Shown here piece after piece: positions 48,447 to 60,734 of a stretch of 64,000 nucleotides of DNA (positions within the stretch are counted from its first letter, which is position 1; every line of letters starts with the position of its first letter). Where the stretch lies: assembly GCF_003226345.1 (NCBI RefSeq), contig NZ_PDOF01000003.1, positions 652,863-716,862 of the forward strand. Reading direction: 5' to 3'. The DNA is from Alteribacter lacisalsi (lineage in GTDB: Bacteria; Bacillota; Bacilli; Bacillales; Salisediminibacteriaceae). The notes under the pieces are model-generated. The model was not told the origin of the DNA. It ran no database searches and saw only the letters and a list, made by a program, of their open reading frames with translations. The position numbers were made by a program, and so were the translations under genes.

Positions 48447-49823
48447 CTATTTCCCTAGACAAAACTGGGAAAAAAGCTGATCGATCAGGCTTTCATTTAC
48501 ACTGTCTCCGATTACTTCACCAAGCAGTTCCCAGGCTTTTGTGATATCGATCTGTACCATATCGACCGGCATGCCGGCTTCAGCAGATGACAGTGCATCA
48601 TCAATAGTACGGCTTGCTTCATTCAGAAGCGCGATATGTCTGGAATTCGATACGTACGTTAAATCGCCCGATTCCATACCGCCTTCAAAGAACATTTCCC
48701 TGATTGCCTCTTCCAGTTCGTCAATCCCTTCGTCCTTCAGGAGCGAAGTCGTAATAACCGGACGGCTGCCGGCAAGTTCCCGAACACGATCCATGTCTAT
48801 TTCCCGGGAAAGATCCGTTTTATTGACGATAATAATCGAATCCCGGTTTTTACTAACGGCAAACAGTTTCTCATCCTCTTCCGTAAGTTGCTCATTGTAG
48901 TTTACAACAAGCAGGGATAATTCGGCTTCCTGTACCAGTTTACGGGAACGCTCAACCCCTATCCGTTCAACCACGTCTTCTGTTTCCCGGATCCCCGCTG
49001 TATCCAGCAGGCGAAGCGGGACACCTCTGACGTTGACGTACTCTTCAATCACATCTCTTGTCGTGCCGGGCACATCCGTTACAATAGCCTTATTCTCGTG
49101 CACAAGGCTGTTCAGAAGCGATGATTTCCCCACATTGGGCCGGCCGATAATGACCGTGGATAAGCCCTCCCGAAGGATCTTACCCTGACTTGCAGTCTGG
49201 AGCAGCCGGTCAATTTCTGTTTTAACTGCACCTGCTTTTTCTTTCAGCAGCCCCAATGTCACTTCTTCGGCATCATATTCCGGGTAGTCGATGTTTACCT
49301 CTACGTGCGCCACCGTTTCAAGAAGCTCCTGACGAAGTTTCTGAATCTGCCCGGAGAGCCGTCCTTCAACCTGGCTCATAGCCACATTCATGGCACGGTC
49401 CGTTTTCGCACGGATCAGGTCAATAACACCTTCCGCCTGGGAAAGGTCGATACGTCCATTAAGAAAGGCACGCTTCGTAAACTCTCCTGGTTCTGCAAGT
49501 CGCGCTCCCTCATTCAGAATAAGCTGGAGAACTCGGTTGACCGCAACAAGACCGCCGTGGCAGTTAATCTCGATCATATTCTCTTTTGTAAATGTGCGGG
49601 GCCCGTGCAGGACGCTGACCATGATTTCTTCCACTGTTTCTCCGGTCTTTGGATCCGTAATGTGACCGTAGTTAATCGTATGGGACTCCACTTCCCCAAG
49701 CTTCCTGCGGCCTTTATAGAGCCGGTCTGCAATTGGAATTGCTTTGTCACCTGTAATTCTTACAATGCCGATCGCTCCTTCGCCCATCGGCGTTGAAATT
49801 GCTGCGATAGTGTCCAGTTCCAT
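48447..49823 (-). CDS. mnmE: tRNA modification GTPase MnmE
   Basis: 458 aa from the ATG at 49823 ([11 protein letters not shown]), with GAGGTG 6 bases upstream; longer starts exist. N-terminal folate-binding domain, helical domain, G domain with [17 protein letters not shown] and NKTD, and the invariant C-terminus CLGK carrying the catalytic Cys. It partners MnmG in U34 modification. A Noc-site-like palindrome lies at 48799-48812. Confidence 0.98.
   Translation of the reverse strand: MELDTIAAISTPMGEGAIGIVRITGDKAIPIADRLYKGRRKLGEVESHTINYGHITDPKTGETVEEIMVSVLHGPRTFTKENMIEINCHGGLVAVNRVLQLILNEGARLAEPGEFTKRAFLNGRIDLSQAEGVIDLIRAKTDRAMNVAMSQVEGRLSGQIQKLRQELLETVAHVEVNIDYPEYDAEEVTLGLLKEKAGAVKTEIDRLLQTASQGKILREGLSTVIIGRPNVGKSSLLNSLVHENKAIVTDVPGTTRDVIEEYVNVRGVPLRLLDTAGIRETEDVVERIGVERSRKLVQEAELSLLVVNYNEQLTEEDEKLFAVSKNRDSIIIVNKTDLSREIDMDRVRELAGSRPVITTSLLKDEGIDELEEAIREMFFEGGMESGDLTYVSNSRHIALLNEASRTIDDALSSAEAGMPVDMVQIDITKAWELLGEVIGDSVNESLIDQLFSQFCLGK
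48799..48812. promoter_or_regulatory. Noc-binding-site-like palindrome in mnmE
   Basis: ATTTCCCGGGAAAG, 13 of 14 positions identical to ATTTCCCGGGAAAT. Confidence 0.6.
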
Positions 49824-50169
49824 CTGCATCACCTCATTTCATTTTCCGTCTGTCCACTGTTCCTCTTTAAACAGCATCTATCATAATTAAATGTGTGCTA
49901 AAAATAAAACTGTCTCCAAAATATTAGAATACCACAAATGACAGTGTGAAAATACCTCTTATCCTAATCATGGTCCATTCCTCGTGTATTCATCCCGGCA
50001 GCCTTTAAAGAGTGTAATGTTATCTGTTTACCCCATTCTATATATGAGTTTACCTGAATTCTGCCGCGGAATAAAAATAATGCTCTGCTGCACTGCATAG
50101 TAAACGAAAAACCACTGCATCTGCAGTGGTTTAACTTATCTTTTGTGACAATCTCAGGTGACTGTGAAG
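49824..50169. other. 346-bp gap between jag and mnmE
   Basis: It holds the jag-operon terminator and an AT-rich region that must carry the mnmE promoter. Several -10-like elements are visible but I cannot choose one. No gene or repeat is seen. Confidence 0.4.
50105..50133 (-). terminator. Terminator of the rnpA-yidD-yidC-jag block
   Basis: AACCACTGCA/TGCAGTGGTT 10-bp stem followed by TTTCGTTT on the minus strand, downstream of jag. Confidence 0.85.
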
Positions 50170-50787
50170 TTACTTCGGTGTAACAACAATCCGCCGGTTC
50201 GGCTCTTCGCCATCGGAATAAGTGCCTACCCCTTTTACGGATTGAAGGGTCGTATGAATGATCTTGCGTTCATGTGCATTCATCGGCTCCAGACGGACTT
50301 CCTGACCGGTCTTTACCGCTTTGTTTCCAAGTCTTAGAGCAAGTTTTTCAAGTGATTCCTTCCGCCGTTCCCGGTATCCTTCTGCATCAATCACAATCCG
50401 AAGATAATCATTCGAATGTTTGTTTGCTACCAGGTTGACAAGGTATTGAAGAGAGTCGAGTGTCTGGCCGCGCTTTCCGATCAGAAGACCGATTTCTTCT
50501 CCGGATATCTCGAACCTTAAACCGTCCTTGACCGCTTCCTCGCTTACACTTGCCGTAACACCCATGTGCTGAATGGTTTCACGGAGAAAATTCAAGGCTT
50601 CTTTAACAGGATCGGGCTTGACCTCTGCTTCCACAACTGCAGGCTTGCCGCCCAGAATGCCGAGAAAACCTTTCTGGGCTTCCTCGAGCACCTTCACATC
50701 GACCTGTTCCCTTGATACCTTCAGCTTTGCAAGAGCCTGTTCAATGGCTTCTTCAACAGTTTTACCTGAAACAGTCACTTTTTTCAC
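50170..50787 (-). CDS. jag: Jag/KhpB, RNA-binding protein (Jag-N, KH, R3H domains)
   Basis: 205 aa. The Jag N-terminal domain ([15 protein letters not shown]), a KH domain with [16 protein letters not shown] and a C-terminal R3H domain ([13 protein letters not shown]) are in order. KhpB binds RNA with KhpA and affects cell division and elongation in several Firmicutes. The GTG start overlaps the yidC stop by 4 bases (GTGA), so the two are coupled. Confidence 0.96.
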   Translation of the reverse strand: MKKVTVSGKTVEEAIEQALAKLKVSREQVDVKVLEEAQKGFLGILGGKPAVVEAEVKPDPVKEALNFLRETIQHMGVTASVSEEAVKDGLRFEISGEEIGLLIGKRGQTLDSLQYLVNLVANKHSNDYLRIVIDAEGYRERRKESLEKLALRLGNKAVKTGQEVRLEPMNAHERKIIHTTLQSVKGVGTYSDGEEPNRRIVVTPK

Positions 50788-51590
50788 TTAGTCTTCGCTC
50801 CCCCTGTATCCGGCGCGCCATCTTTATCTTTTCCGACATTCGGGCCGGTAATAAAGTACGTCTGTACAATCATAAAGATATTTCCGATAACCCAGTAAAG
50901 GGCAAGAGCTGCCGGGAAGAATGCGGCAAACGCCATAATCATGACCGGCATAATATACATAAGCATTTTCATCTGCGGGTTATCCGTTACCATCATCATC
51001 TTCTGCTGAAGGAACGTGGTTGCCCCCGCAATTAGAGGCAGAATGAAATATGGATCTGCCTGTCCCAGTTCAAACCAGAGGAACTGCTGAGGATCGTAAT
51101 TGACGGTCGGATCCACTCCCGGGTTAATCTGAGGTGTACGCATGATTGCGTGGTAAAATGCAATCAGGATCGGCATCTGGATGATTATTGGAAAACACCC
51201 TGCAAGAGGGTTTACATTATGTTTCTGGAACATACCCATCATTTCCTGCTGCAGTTTCTGCTGGGTCTGCTGATCCTTGGCACTGTATTTCTCACGCAGT
51301 TTTGCCATTTCAGGCTGCAGGGCCTGCATCGCTTTCGTACTTCTCGTCTGCTTGATCATCAGGGGCAGAATCAGAATACGGAGCAGGATGGTAACAATAA
51401 TAATGGCAATTCCGAAGCTGTTATTAAAGACTGCAGCTAATTCAACCATCAGCCACGACAATGGATATACAAAAAACGAGTCCCAAATTCCCGACGTATC
51501 TGAGTCAATCGGTTCATTAATGTTGAAACAGCCCGTCATAATTACCATTAAACCGATTAAGACCGACGTTAATCCTAATTTTTTTAACAC
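50784..51590 (-). CDS. yidC: YidC/OxaA membrane protein insertase (SpoIIIJ type), lipoprotein
   Basis: 268 aa from the GTG at 51590 ([10 protein letters not shown]), with AAGGAGG 7 bases upstream. Signal peptide with lipobox IMTGC (Cys21), then five membrane segments. The conserved cytoplasmic loop has [11 protein letters not shown], and the core contains [15 protein letters not shown]. It inserts and folds membrane proteins with or without Sec. In B. subtilis the equivalent next to jag is spoIIIJ, needed for sporulation stage III. Confidence 0.96.
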   Translation of the reverse strand: MLKKLGLTSVLIGLMVIMTGCFNINEPIDSDTSGIWDSFFVYPLSWLMVELAAVFNNSFGIAIIIVTILLRILILPLMIKQTRSTKAMQALQPEMAKLREKYSAKDQQTQQKLQQEMMGMFQKHNVNPLAGCFPIIIQMPILIAFYHAIMRTPQINPGVDPTVNYDPQQFLWFELGQADPYFILPLIAGATTFLQQKMMMVTDNPQMKMLMYIMPVMIMAFAAFFPAALALYWVIGNIFMIVQTYFITGPNVGKDKDGAPDTGGAKTK

Positions 51591-51697
51591 GATGGATCCT
51601 CCTTGCTTTCTCTTCAAACTTCAATATTTCATAATGAGTCCCTTTTTCTGCTTCAAATCAGATCGGATCCTCTGACGGACCGTTCTGTTATATAAAC

Positions 51698-51931
51698 TCA
51701 AGACCGCTGCCGGTCTTTTTTTTCTGGAACAGGGTCAATTCCACCTGGATGTAAGGGTTGACATTTCACAATTCTTTTAATCGTCAGCCATGTTCCTTTC
51801 CAAACGCCAAAGCGCTGGTAAGCTTCAATTCCATACTGGGAACATGTCGGATAAAACCGGCACGACGGAGGTGTGAAACGGGAAATGTATTTCTGATAAA
51901 AGCGGATCAGACCGATAAAAACCTGACGCAT
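51698..51931 (-). CDS. yidD: YidD membrane protein insertion factor
   Basis: 77 aa. The conserved core [24 protein letters not shown] and GIDPVP near the end are diagnostic. The family is thought to help YidC-dependent insertion. It sits between rnpA and yidC, the arrangement seen in many bacteria, unlike B. subtilis where the homologue lies elsewhere. Confidence 0.95.
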   Translation of the reverse strand: MRQVFIGLIRFYQKYISRFTPPSCRFYPTCSQYGIEAYQRFGVWKGTWLTIKRIVKCQPLHPGGIDPVPEKKDRQRS

Positions 51932-51960
51932 CCCGTGATCACTCCTTTAAAGGAAGCCAA

Positions 51961-52344
51961 TTAACGCCGTTTTTCCTTTACTGTATCCCTTAGCGGCACA
52001 GCGATGATCCGCCCGCGCTTCATAACATGAAGGAGGCTCTGCTTCACTTCATGAAAGCCCATTTGTGCTGCAGGCTTTCTTGCAATAATAATGTAATCCT
52101 GCTTTTTTTTCATCCGCGGTTCAAGTTCGCGGACCGCTTCACGAATCAGCCGTTTAATCCGATTGCGGGTTACAGCATTACCAATTTTCTTACTCACGGA
52201 AAGACCGATCCTGAAGCTGGATTCGCGCTCACTCTGCCGGTGGTAGATGACAAACTGCCTGTTGGCAGCCGACTTTCCCTGCTTAAAAACCAGCTGAAAA
52301 TCTTCATTCCTTTTAAGCCGGTACCGTTTGTTCAATTCTGCCAC
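51961..52344 (-). CDS. rnpA: Ribonuclease P protein component
   Basis: About 127 aa from the GTG at 52344, which has GGAG 7 bases upstream; a TTG at 52335 preceded by GAGGTGG is equally possible. The motif [22 protein letters not shown] is the RNA-binding signature. RnpA helps the P RNA cleave tRNA 5' leaders. The open frame extends further upstream but without homology to the family. It lies between rpmH and yidD. Confidence 0.95.
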   Translation of the reverse strand: MAELNKRYRLKRNEDFQLVFKQGKSAANRQFVIYHRQSERESSFRIGLSVSKKIGNAVTRNRIKRLIREAVRELEPRMKKKQDYIIIARKPAAQMGFHEVKQSLLHVMKRGRIIAVPLRDTVKEKRR

Positions 52345-52594
52345 CTCAGCTCTCCGTGCTCTGTTTTGTTCCTTTATAATAGTAGAGGAACGCTGATCAA
52401 ACTCAAATTTCATTATATACAATAGGCATTGAAAAAACCAGATTCTCTCCGGGCATACATACGCCGTGTTTTACATTATAGACAGCATAGACAGCTGCCC
52501 AATCAAGAAAGAGGGGAACAAAGGACCTTATGTCCCGTGTTCCCTCTCCTTTATAAGCTTGATCCGCTCCCGCTCCAAAAGGAGACGGCTGCGG

Positions 52595-52628
52595 AAAAAA
52601 AGACCACTGAGCGGTCAGTGGCCTTTTT
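52595..52628 (-). terminator. Terminator between rpmH and rnpA
   Basis: A CCACTGACCGCTCAGTGG hairpin with A7 on one side and T6 on the other, so it can work in both directions. It lies directly after the rpmH stop and probably reduces read-through into rnpA. Confidence 0.8.
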
Positions 52629-52765
52629 TAAGCAGATAGTACTTTTCTTCCCTTACGACGGCGGCTCGCAAGAACTCTGCGTCCGTTCTTCGTGCTCATC
52701 CGCGTGCGGAATCCATGTACTTTTTTACGCTTACGATTGTTTGGATTAAAGGTTGGTTTACCCAT
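52628..52765 (-). CDS. rpmH: 50S ribosomal protein L34
   Basis: 45 aa: start [20 protein letters not shown] and end KGRKVLSA match L34 throughout. It is one residue longer than the 44-aa B. subtilis protein. It has a strong promoter upstream and a terminator downstream. It marks the left border of the origin region. Confidence 0.97.
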   Translation of the reverse strand: MGKPTFNPNNRKRKKVHGFRTRMSTKNGRRVLASRRRKGRKVLSA

Positions 52766-52809
52766 CTATTTACACCTCCTGAGACATTTCCATATAAACA
52801 GTCTTGTAA

Positions 52810-52838
52810 AGTATAAAAAGGACGGAGCCAATTGTCAA
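52810..52838 (-). promoter_or_regulatory. Strong sigma-A promoter of rpmH
   Basis: On the minus strand TTGACA-N17-TATACT, a near-consensus promoter about 45 bases before the rpmH start. Confidence 0.9.
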
Positions 52839-52979
52839 GGCTTCGCCTGAAACATATTCTTCCTTCTCCTTCTTTTTCCCCTGGTTTCCTTTACAGATCC
52901 TAAAAAAACTTGTCCCATCATTCCTTCTTTTCCGGCATAAAAAGACTGATCTCAGGCAGACTTACCATTACACATTTCA

Positions 52980-53325
52980 TTAAACATTCCGGACTTTTGA
53001 GGGCTGTGGACAACTTTCAACAGAATTCTTTTTTTCCACACAGCTTTTTCGACAACTTTTACACATGATCTGGTGTTGTGGACAAAAACACACCACAACC
53101 CCTTGAATACTGTGGATAACATCACAGGCTTCGTGCTGCCTTTAGGGTTGCCCGAAAATATATTCTTGTTTTTTCAGTGGAGAACCTGTGTTAAAATAAA
53201 TTCTATCCACAGCTGTGTACAACTGTGTGGATAGTTGTTCACCTGCTCTGTATATTTTTATCCACATGGGTGTGTACGACGTGCATGACCATCTTTCTAC
53301 TATAATAATGTTTTTCCACAATGCA
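52980..53325. other. oriC: oriC, left DnaA-box cluster (between rpmH and dnaA)
   Basis: At least eight DnaA boxes or near-matches: TGTGGATAA perfect at 53111-53119 and TTATCCACA perfect at 53258-53266. One-mismatch sites are at 53005, 53077, 53203 and 53226, with TGTGGAAAA-type sites near 53033 and 53313. This corresponds to the incA/incB part of the Bacillus origin. The remainder of 52766-53449 holds the rpmH and dnaA promoters and no other gene. Confidence 0.93.
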
Positions 53326-53449
53326 TGTACATTCATATATATTCGACACGAACGAACAGTATTATACAATTGTTGTACAAGCCGGCGCAGAATGCGGACA
53401 ACCGGCTCCTCTGTTGTGTAACAGGCTGAGTGTTAAAGGAGGGAAACGG

Positions 53450-54805
53450 TTGGAGAATTTAAACGATCTCTGGAAACAGGCATTAAAAAATATTGAGGAA
53501 AAAGTCAGCAAACCAAGTTTTGAAACGTGGCTGAAGTCGACGAAGGCAGAAGCAGTCGGCCAGGACAGCATTACGATTATTGCACCAAATGAATTTGCAC
53601 GGGACTGGCTGGAAAACCGTTATTCTGGTCTGATTGCAGAAACACTTCAGGAAATTACAGGAGCAGAACTGCGAGTGAAATTTGTAATTCCAAAAGATGA
53701 ACAGGAGCAGAATCTCGAGCTGATAGAAAAAATGAAGCAGCCGAAAAAAGCAGCTGTTAAAACGGATGACGAGACGCCAAAACATGTGCTCAATCCGAAA
53801 TATACGTTTGATACGTTTGTCATCGGCAGCGGTAACCGCTTTGCCCATGCAGCATCACTTGCAGTGGCAGAAGCACCGGCAAAAGCCTATAATCCGCTGT
53901 TTATTTATGGTGGGGTTGGACTAGGAAAGACCCACCTGATGCACGCGATCGGTCATTATGTCATTGATCATAATCCGGATGCGAAGGTCGTGTATCTGTC
54001 ATCTGAGAAATTTACGAATGAGTTTATTAACTCTATCCGTGACAATAAAGCCGTGCATTTCCGGAACAAATACCGTAATGTAGATGTTCTTCTCATTGAC
54101 GATATTCAGTTTCTGGCGGGTAAAGAACAGACCCAGGAGGAATTTTTCCACACATTTAATGCGCTGCACGAGGAACGAAAACAGATCGTCATCTCCAGTG
54201 ACCGGCCTCCTAAAGAAATTCCGACACTTGAGGACCGGCTCCGCTCCAGGTTCGAATGGGGCCTGATTACCGACATCACACCTCCTGATCTGGAAACGAG
54301 AATTGCGATCCTGAGGAAAAAGGCAAAAGCAGAGAACCTTGATATTCCTAATGAAGTGATGCTCTACATTGCCAACCAGATCGATACGAACATTCGTGAA
54401 CTGGAAGGGGCGCTCATCCGCGTCGTTGCCTATTCCTCTTTGATTAATCAGGATATGAATGCCGATCTTGCTGCAGTTGCACTTAAAGATATTATTCCGA
54501 ATTCCAAGCCGAAGACGATTACCATTCAGGACGTTCAGAAGCTGGTTGCAGAAACATTTGAAGTAAGAATTGAGGAAATGAAAGCAAAGAAACGAACAAA
54601 AACAGTCGCATTTCCAAGGCAGATCGCCATGTACCTTTCCCGTGAGCTTACAGAAAGTTCACTTCCTAAAATCGGCGGTGAATTTGGCGGCCGGGACCAT
54701 ACTACGGTCATTCACGCCCATGAAAAAATCTCAAGGCTTCTGACAACTGATCAGGATCTGCAGAAACAGGTACAGGAAATTACCGAACAGCTGAAATCCC
54801 TGTAG
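53450..54805 (+). CDS. dnaA: Chromosomal replication initiator DnaA
   Basis: 451 aa from the TTG at 53450 ([12 protein letters not shown]), which follows AAAGGAGG by 7 bases; the longer frame to 53321 has no support. Domain I is at residues 1-85, and the AAA+ domain has Walker [10 protein letters not shown] near 154 and Walker [10 protein letters not shown]. The DNA-binding domain ends with the signature [15 protein letters not shown]. DnaA binds the boxes on both sides of its gene and opens the origin. Confidence 0.98.
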   Translation: MENLNDLWKQALKNIEEKVSKPSFETWLKSTKAEAVGQDSITIIAPNEFARDWLENRYSGLIAETLQEITGAELRVKFVIPKDEQEQNLELIEKMKQPKKAAVKTDDETPKHVLNPKYTFDTFVIGSGNRFAHAASLAVAEAPAKAYNPLFIYGGVGLGKTHLMHAIGHYVIDHNPDAKVVYLSSEKFTNEFINSIRDNKAVHFRNKYRNVDVLLIDDIQFLAGKEQTQEEFFHTFNALHEERKQIVISSDRPPKEIPTLEDRLRSRFEWGLITDITPPDLETRIAILRKKAKAENLDIPNEVMLYIANQIDTNIRELEGALIRVVAYSSLINQDMNADLAAVALKDIIPNSKPKTITIQDVQKLVAETFEVRIEEMKAKKRTKTVAFPRQIAMYLSRELTESSLPKIGGEFGGRDHTTVIHAHEKISRLLTTDQDLQKQVQEITEQLKSL

Positions 54806-54814
54806 TTCAGACTG

Positions 54815-54960
54815 TGCACAATGTGAATAAAACCACTGAAGTTATCAACAGCTTGTCCACAGGTGGATAACTTGCGCCCGTTGGCTTCATGATGGGTTAT
54901 CCACATCTTCACAGGCCCTAATACGATTACTACGTCATTTCTATAACCTATTAATACTAT
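54815..54960. other. oriC: oriC, right DnaA-box cluster with candidate DnaA-trio unwinding element (dnaA-dnaN gap)
   Basis: Boxes: TGTGAATAA at 54822, TTATCAACA at 54842, TTGTCCACA at 54853, GGTGGATAA at 54862 and TTATCCACA at 54897-54905. About 12 bases past the last box lies CTA-ATA-CGA-TTA-CTA (54918-54932), fitting the DnaA-trio pattern of the B. subtilis unwinding element. An AT-rich stretch follows. Confidence 0.9.
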
Positions 54961-55004
54961 TCAGGAGTCTCCTGACTTATGAATGAAAGTGAGGAAAAAA
55001 GACG

Positions 55005-56147
55005 ATGAAATTTACGATTCAAAGAGAGCAGTTTGTCCAGAGCGTCCAGCACGTTACGAAAGCTATTTCCTCAAGAACGACGCATCCGATCCTTACAGGA
55101 ATTAAAATTGATGCGACAGACGAGGGGGTCACGCTGACAGGCAGTGATTCGGATATCTCAATTGAGTGTTTTATTCCAAAAGAAGATGATGAAAATGAAT
55201 ATGTGGAAATTGAAGAAGAAGGCAGTATCGTACTGCAGGCAAGAGTTTTTGCCGAAATCGTAAAAAAGCTTCCGGAAAACCAGATTGAACTCACTGTGCA
55301 GGACCAGTTTGCCGCGACGCTGAAATCAGGGGCTTCTGTTTTTAATCTCAACGGACTGGATCCGGAAGAGTATCCGCGCCTGCCCCAGATCGAAGAGGAC
55401 AGTGTGTTTAAACTTCCTAAAGATCTCCTTAAAAACATCATCCGTCAGACAGGATTTGCCGTTTCCACCGTGGAAACACGTCCGGTGTTAACAGGTGTCC
55501 ACTGGCAGGTTGAAAACGGTGAACTTTCCTGTACCTCTACAGACAGCCACCGCCTGGCTATGCGAAAAGCAAAAGTAGATACGAACACAGATGACTTTTC
55601 TTTTTCCAATGTGATTATCCCGGGCAGAAGTCTGACCGAGCTCAACAAGATTCTTGATGACACAGAGGACTGGATTGATATTATCGTGACTGAAAATCAG
55701 ATCCTGTTTAAAGCAGAGAACATTCTGTTCTTCTCACGCTTGCTTGACGGTAACTACCCGGCAACGCAAAATATGATCCCCACCACATCAAAAACAGGGG
55801 TTAAACTGGATACGAAGCAGTTTCTGCAGGCGATTGAACGAGCGCTTCTTCTCTCAAGAGACGGAAAGAACAATGTCGTGAATTTAAAAACGATGGAAAA
55901 CGGCCATGTGGAAATCACCTCCGTTACACCTGAAGTTGGAAAAGTAACGGAAGACCTGCAGAGTATTGAACTAACCGGTGAGGAACTCCGCATCTCCTTT
56001 AACGGGAAGAACCTGATCGATGCTCTGAAAGTCGTAGATTCCTCCGAGATTCACATTGATTTTACAGGAGCCATGAGCCCGTTCGTTCTTAAACCGGTGG
56101 ACCATGACTACACGCTCCATCTGTTCTCACCTGTTCGGACTTATTAA
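55005..56147 (+). CDS. dnaN: DNA polymerase III beta subunit (sliding clamp)
   Basis: 380 aa, standard length. Three clamp domains are evident, beginning MKFTIQREQFVQSVQHVTKAIS, and the end FVLKPVDHDYTLHLFSPVRTY is typical. The dimer encircles DNA and tethers polymerases. It lies 199 bp after dnaA across the right part of oriC and has its own ribosome site (AGTGAGGAAA). Confidence 0.98.
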   Translation: MKFTIQREQFVQSVQHVTKAISSRTTHPILTGIKIDATDEGVTLTGSDSDISIECFIPKEDDENEYVEIEEEGSIVLQARVFAEIVKKLPENQIELTVQDQFAATLKSGASVFNLNGLDPEEYPRLPQIEEDSVFKLPKDLLKNIIRQTGFAVSTVETRPVLTGVHWQVENGELSCTSTDSHRLAMRKAKVDTNTDDFSFSNVIIPGRSLTELNKILDDTEDWIDIIVTENQILFKAENILFFSRLLDGNYPATQNMIPTTSKTGVKLDTKQFLQAIERALLLSRDGKNNVVNLKTMENGHVEITSVTPEVGKVTEDLQSIELTGEELRISFNGKNLIDALKVVDSSEIHIDFTGAMSPFVLKPVDHDYTLHLFSPVRTY

Positions 56148-56193
56148 ATTTTAAAAATGAGTATACCTTTCCTTCAGTTTTGCGAAGCCCCGC

Positions 56194-56343
56194 TGAACGC
56201 CATCCGCTCGCTTTCCGCGGCGGTGCCGGCCTGCTTCTTCCTCTTCAAGCAAAGCTTCGAAGCTGGCTGTGTCGAAGCAAATCGAAGCTTAATCGAGATG
56301 CCAATGCTCTTCACTGCCGCAGGAGTCTCACTGCTGGCGTTCA
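56194..56343. repeat. GC-rich intergenic repeat, copy E5, with exact 9-bp inverted ends
   Basis: TGAACGCCA at 56194 and TGGCGTTCA at 56335-56343 bound a 150-bp unit. It contains CGCTTTCCGCGGCGG at one end and CCGCAGGAGTC at the other. Its middle differs from other copies and holds AAGCTTCGAAGC-type inversions. It lies in the 656-bp gap between dnaN and yaaA; the short frames over it are by-products. Confidence 0.75.
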
Positions 56344-56445
56344 ACTGGGCATAATAGAGGATTACTCACTAAGAGTTATACTTTTTTAAAAAAAACATTC
56401 TGCACCGAAGAAGCACGCAGCTTATTCGTATAGCAGATCCTTGTC

Positions 56446-56475
56446 GCTGTCGGCTTTGGCCGGCGGCTTTTTTTG
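56446..56475 (+). terminator. Terminator downstream of dnaN
   Basis: GCTGTCGGC-TTTG-GCCGGCGGC stem (two G-U pairs) followed by T7. It separates dnaA-dnaN from the yaaA-recF transcript. Confidence 0.88.
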
Positions 56476-56646
56476 ATCTCCCTGCCGTTCAGGACTGCGT
56501 TAGGATCTCCACGGAATTAAAACATAGCAGCTTTTGTAAAGAAGTCCTTGGAATAATCAGCAAATGCGGGAAAGGAAACAAGTAAACAGGGTAAATACTA
56601 TGCTGAAACTGCAGGAGCGTGTTTATGATTTGTAATATTTGACTGA

Positions 56647-56733
56647 TTTACACGGATTTTGTCGTAAGGGTATAATGACAGAGACGAAGAAATTGCACGC
56701 AGAGTTGGCTAAAGCACGCATTTTTAGTACAAT
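56647..56733 (+). promoter_or_regulatory. Two candidate promoters of yaaA-recF-remB-gyrB
   Basis: TTTACA-N18-TATAAT (56647-56676) and TTGGCT-N17-TACAAT (56705-56733), both upstream of yaaA. Confidence 0.65.
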
Positions 56734-56803
56734 ATAGTTTGAGACATTTGCGCTTTTATTTGAGAAACAGGTGAAAAGGCAAAATTGAATGTCAGGAAAG
56801 TGA

Positions 56804-57025
56804 GTGACCCTGATGGAAGAAACAGTGAAAATTGAAGGTAAGTTTTTGACTCTCGGTCAGCTTCTGAAAGAGACAGGTGTAATAGACACCGGCGGGATGG
56901 CGAAATGGTTTCTTCAGGAGCATGATGTATTTGTAAACGATGAAGCCGAGGACCGCAGGGGAAGAAAACTGTATCCAGGTGACATTGTCAGACTGGAAGG
57001 CGGCGAAGCGTTTGTACTGGAGTAG
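56804..57025 (+). CDS. yaaA: S4-domain RNA-binding protein YaaA
   Basis: 73 aa. The S4 fold is clear (FLTLGQLLKETGVIDTGGMAKWFL, DRRGRKLYPGDIV). The family sits between dnaN and recF in Firmicutes, and the B. subtilis homologue is linked to ribosome assembly. I use the GTG at 56804 with AGGAAAG upstream; an ATG at 56813 is possible. The gap to recF is 23 bases. Confidence 0.95.
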   Translation: MTLMEETVKIEGKFLTLGQLLKETGVIDTGGMAKWFLQEHDVFVNDEAEDRRGRKLYPGDIVRLEGGEAFVLE

Positions 57026-57048
57026 CCTTGTCCGACTGAGGGTCAGCT

Positions 57049-58170
57049 GTGCACATTAACGAACTGGCGCTGAAAAACTACAGAAACTACCCGGAAGCCA
57101 CCCTTACCTTTGAAAATGAAGTCAATGTGATCATCGGGGAGAATGCCCAGGGCAAAACAAATCTCATGGAAGCGATTTATGTGCTGGCTCTTGCTAAATC
57201 CCACCGGACGCCGCGGGACAAAGAGCTTATTCGATGGGATCAGGATTTTGCACGCATTCAGGGAAAACTCACGAAGCGGACAGGACCACTTCAGATGGAA
57301 GTGGTGTTTTCTGAAAAGGGCAAAAAAGTAAAGCTAAATCACCTGGAAAAAAAGCGGCTCAGTGACTATATAGGGACATGCAATATCGTTATGTTTGCCC
57401 CGGAAGATCTGAATCTTGTAAAAGGCAGCCCCCAGGTGAGAAGACGGTTCCTTGATATGGAACTCGGACAGATTAATAACGTCTACCTCTACCACCTGGC
57501 CCGTTTTCATAAAATACTTAAACAGCGGAACCAGCTTCTTAAAAATCTTCAGAAATCGAGAAAAGATTATGACGAGACCATGCTGGATGTAATGACAGAC
57601 CAGCTGATTGATTCCGCAGTCGAAGTTGTTTCAAAACGATTTTCTTTTCTCTCCAGACTTCAGGTGTGGGCTGAGGACATTCATAAAGAAATCAGCCGCG
57701 GGCTTGAAAGACTGGAGATCAGATATATTCCATCCTGTAACGTATCAGAACAGATGGACTTGTCGACAATGAAAGATAGGATGAAAGAAGCGTTCAGCCG
57801 TACCGGTGACCGTGAAATCTACCGGGGAACCACATTGATCGGCCCGCACCGTGACGACCTTAGATTTGACGTTAACGGGCGGGATATTCAGACATACGGA
57901 TCCCAGGGTCAGCAGCGCACAACGGCATTATCACTTAAACTGGCAGAAATAGAGTTAATCTATGAAAAAGTTGGTGAATATCCAATCCTTCTTCTTGATG
58001 ACGTTCTTTCCGAACTGGACGATTTCCGCCAGTCGCATCTTCTCAGCGCCATACAGGGGAAAGTCCAGACGTTTGTGACGACAACAAGTGTGGAGGGCAT
58101 TCACCATGAAACGCTTGAGAACGCCCGTATTTACTATGTTGATCAGGGTATGGCAAAACGAAAGGATTGA
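57049..58170 (+). CDS. recF: DNA replication and repair protein RecF
   Basis: 373 aa, standard length. Walker [10 protein letters not shown] near residues 31-39, the SMC-like signature [10 protein letters not shown], and Walker [14 protein letters not shown]. RecF helps load RecA at gaps. GTG start with GAGGG upstream. remB follows after 9 bases. Confidence 0.97.
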   Translation: MHINELALKNYRNYPEATLTFENEVNVIIGENAQGKTNLMEAIYVLALAKSHRTPRDKELIRWDQDFARIQGKLTKRTGPLQMEVVFSEKGKKVKLNHLEKKRLSDYIGTCNIVMFAPEDLNLVKGSPQVRRRFLDMELGQINNVYLYHLARFHKILKQRNQLLKNLQKSRKDYDETMLDVMTDQLIDSAVEVVSKRFSFLSRLQVWAEDIHKEISRGLERLEIRYIPSCNVSEQMDLSTMKDRMKEAFSRTGDREIYRGTTLIGPHRDDLRFDVNGRDIQTYGSQGQQRTTALSLKLAEIELIYEKVGEYPILLLDDVLSELDDFRQSHLLSAIQGKVQTFVTTTSVEGIHHETLENARIYYVDQGMAKRKD

Positions 58171-58179
58171 GGTGTCAGG

Positions 58180-58464
58180 ATGTTTATCCATTTAGGCGGT
58201 GATACCGTCATCCGTTCAAAAGACGTGGTGGCCATCCTGGATCATCAGAGCCGGGGGATGTCACAGGACAACGAGGAGTTCCTGACAGAACACGGAAGGC
58301 GGAAAAAGGTAACCGAAATTTCAGCAGACACAATAAAGTCTGTGGTGATTACCGAAGGGCAGGTATATCTGTCACCTATTTCTTCTCTTACTCTGAAGCG
58401 GAGGGCGAATGCGGCCGTGGATATTGAAGAAGAAGAAGCCGGACAGTCGGAAACGGCAGAATAA
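58180..58464 (+). CDS. remB: RemB/YaaB extracellular-matrix regulatory protein (DUF370)
   Basis: 94 aa. MFIHLGGDTVIRSKDVVAILD and ITEGQVYLSPISSLTLKRR match the RemA/RemB family. In B. subtilis RemB contributes to matrix gene control beside RemA. The C-terminus is acidic (EEEEAGQSETAE). Position between recF and gyrB is the standard one. Confidence 0.95.
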   Translation: MFIHLGGDTVIRSKDVVAILDHQSRGMSQDNEEFLTEHGRRKKVTEISADTIKSVVITEGQVYLSPISSLTLKRRANAAVDIEEEEAGQSETAE

Positions 58465-58570
58465 AAGACTGCATTTATAAATGATTAGTCAGGACCATGA
58501 AGGAAAGCGGACGGGCGGCATTAATTCCCCAAAGGGGGACTCACTGGTGCACACAGCGTCCGAATAGTAA

Positions 58571-60550
<1,980 letters not shown>

Positions 60551-60734
60551 CGTCACATAAAAAAACTGATATGCAGGCTCTGTGCAGTACGGCGCTTCAC
60601 AGCAGAAACCCGGCTGTACAAGAGCAGGCTTTTACATACCCGTTAGTCAGAAAAAGTGAATCTGAATATCAGGTAAGAAGCTGAACGGATCATACCGACC
60701 CGTTTTGACTCAGGAGAAAACGGAGGTACATGCA

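Noticed and set aside
51690..51722. GACCGCTGCCGGTC followed by T8 on the plus strand
   Set aside because: It looks like a plus-strand terminator, but no plus-strand gene lies upstream; it is at the yidD 3' end and weak in the minus direction.
56157..56389. Two overlapping frames after dnaN
   Set aside because: They translate repeat copy E5 in two frames; no sign of coding selection.
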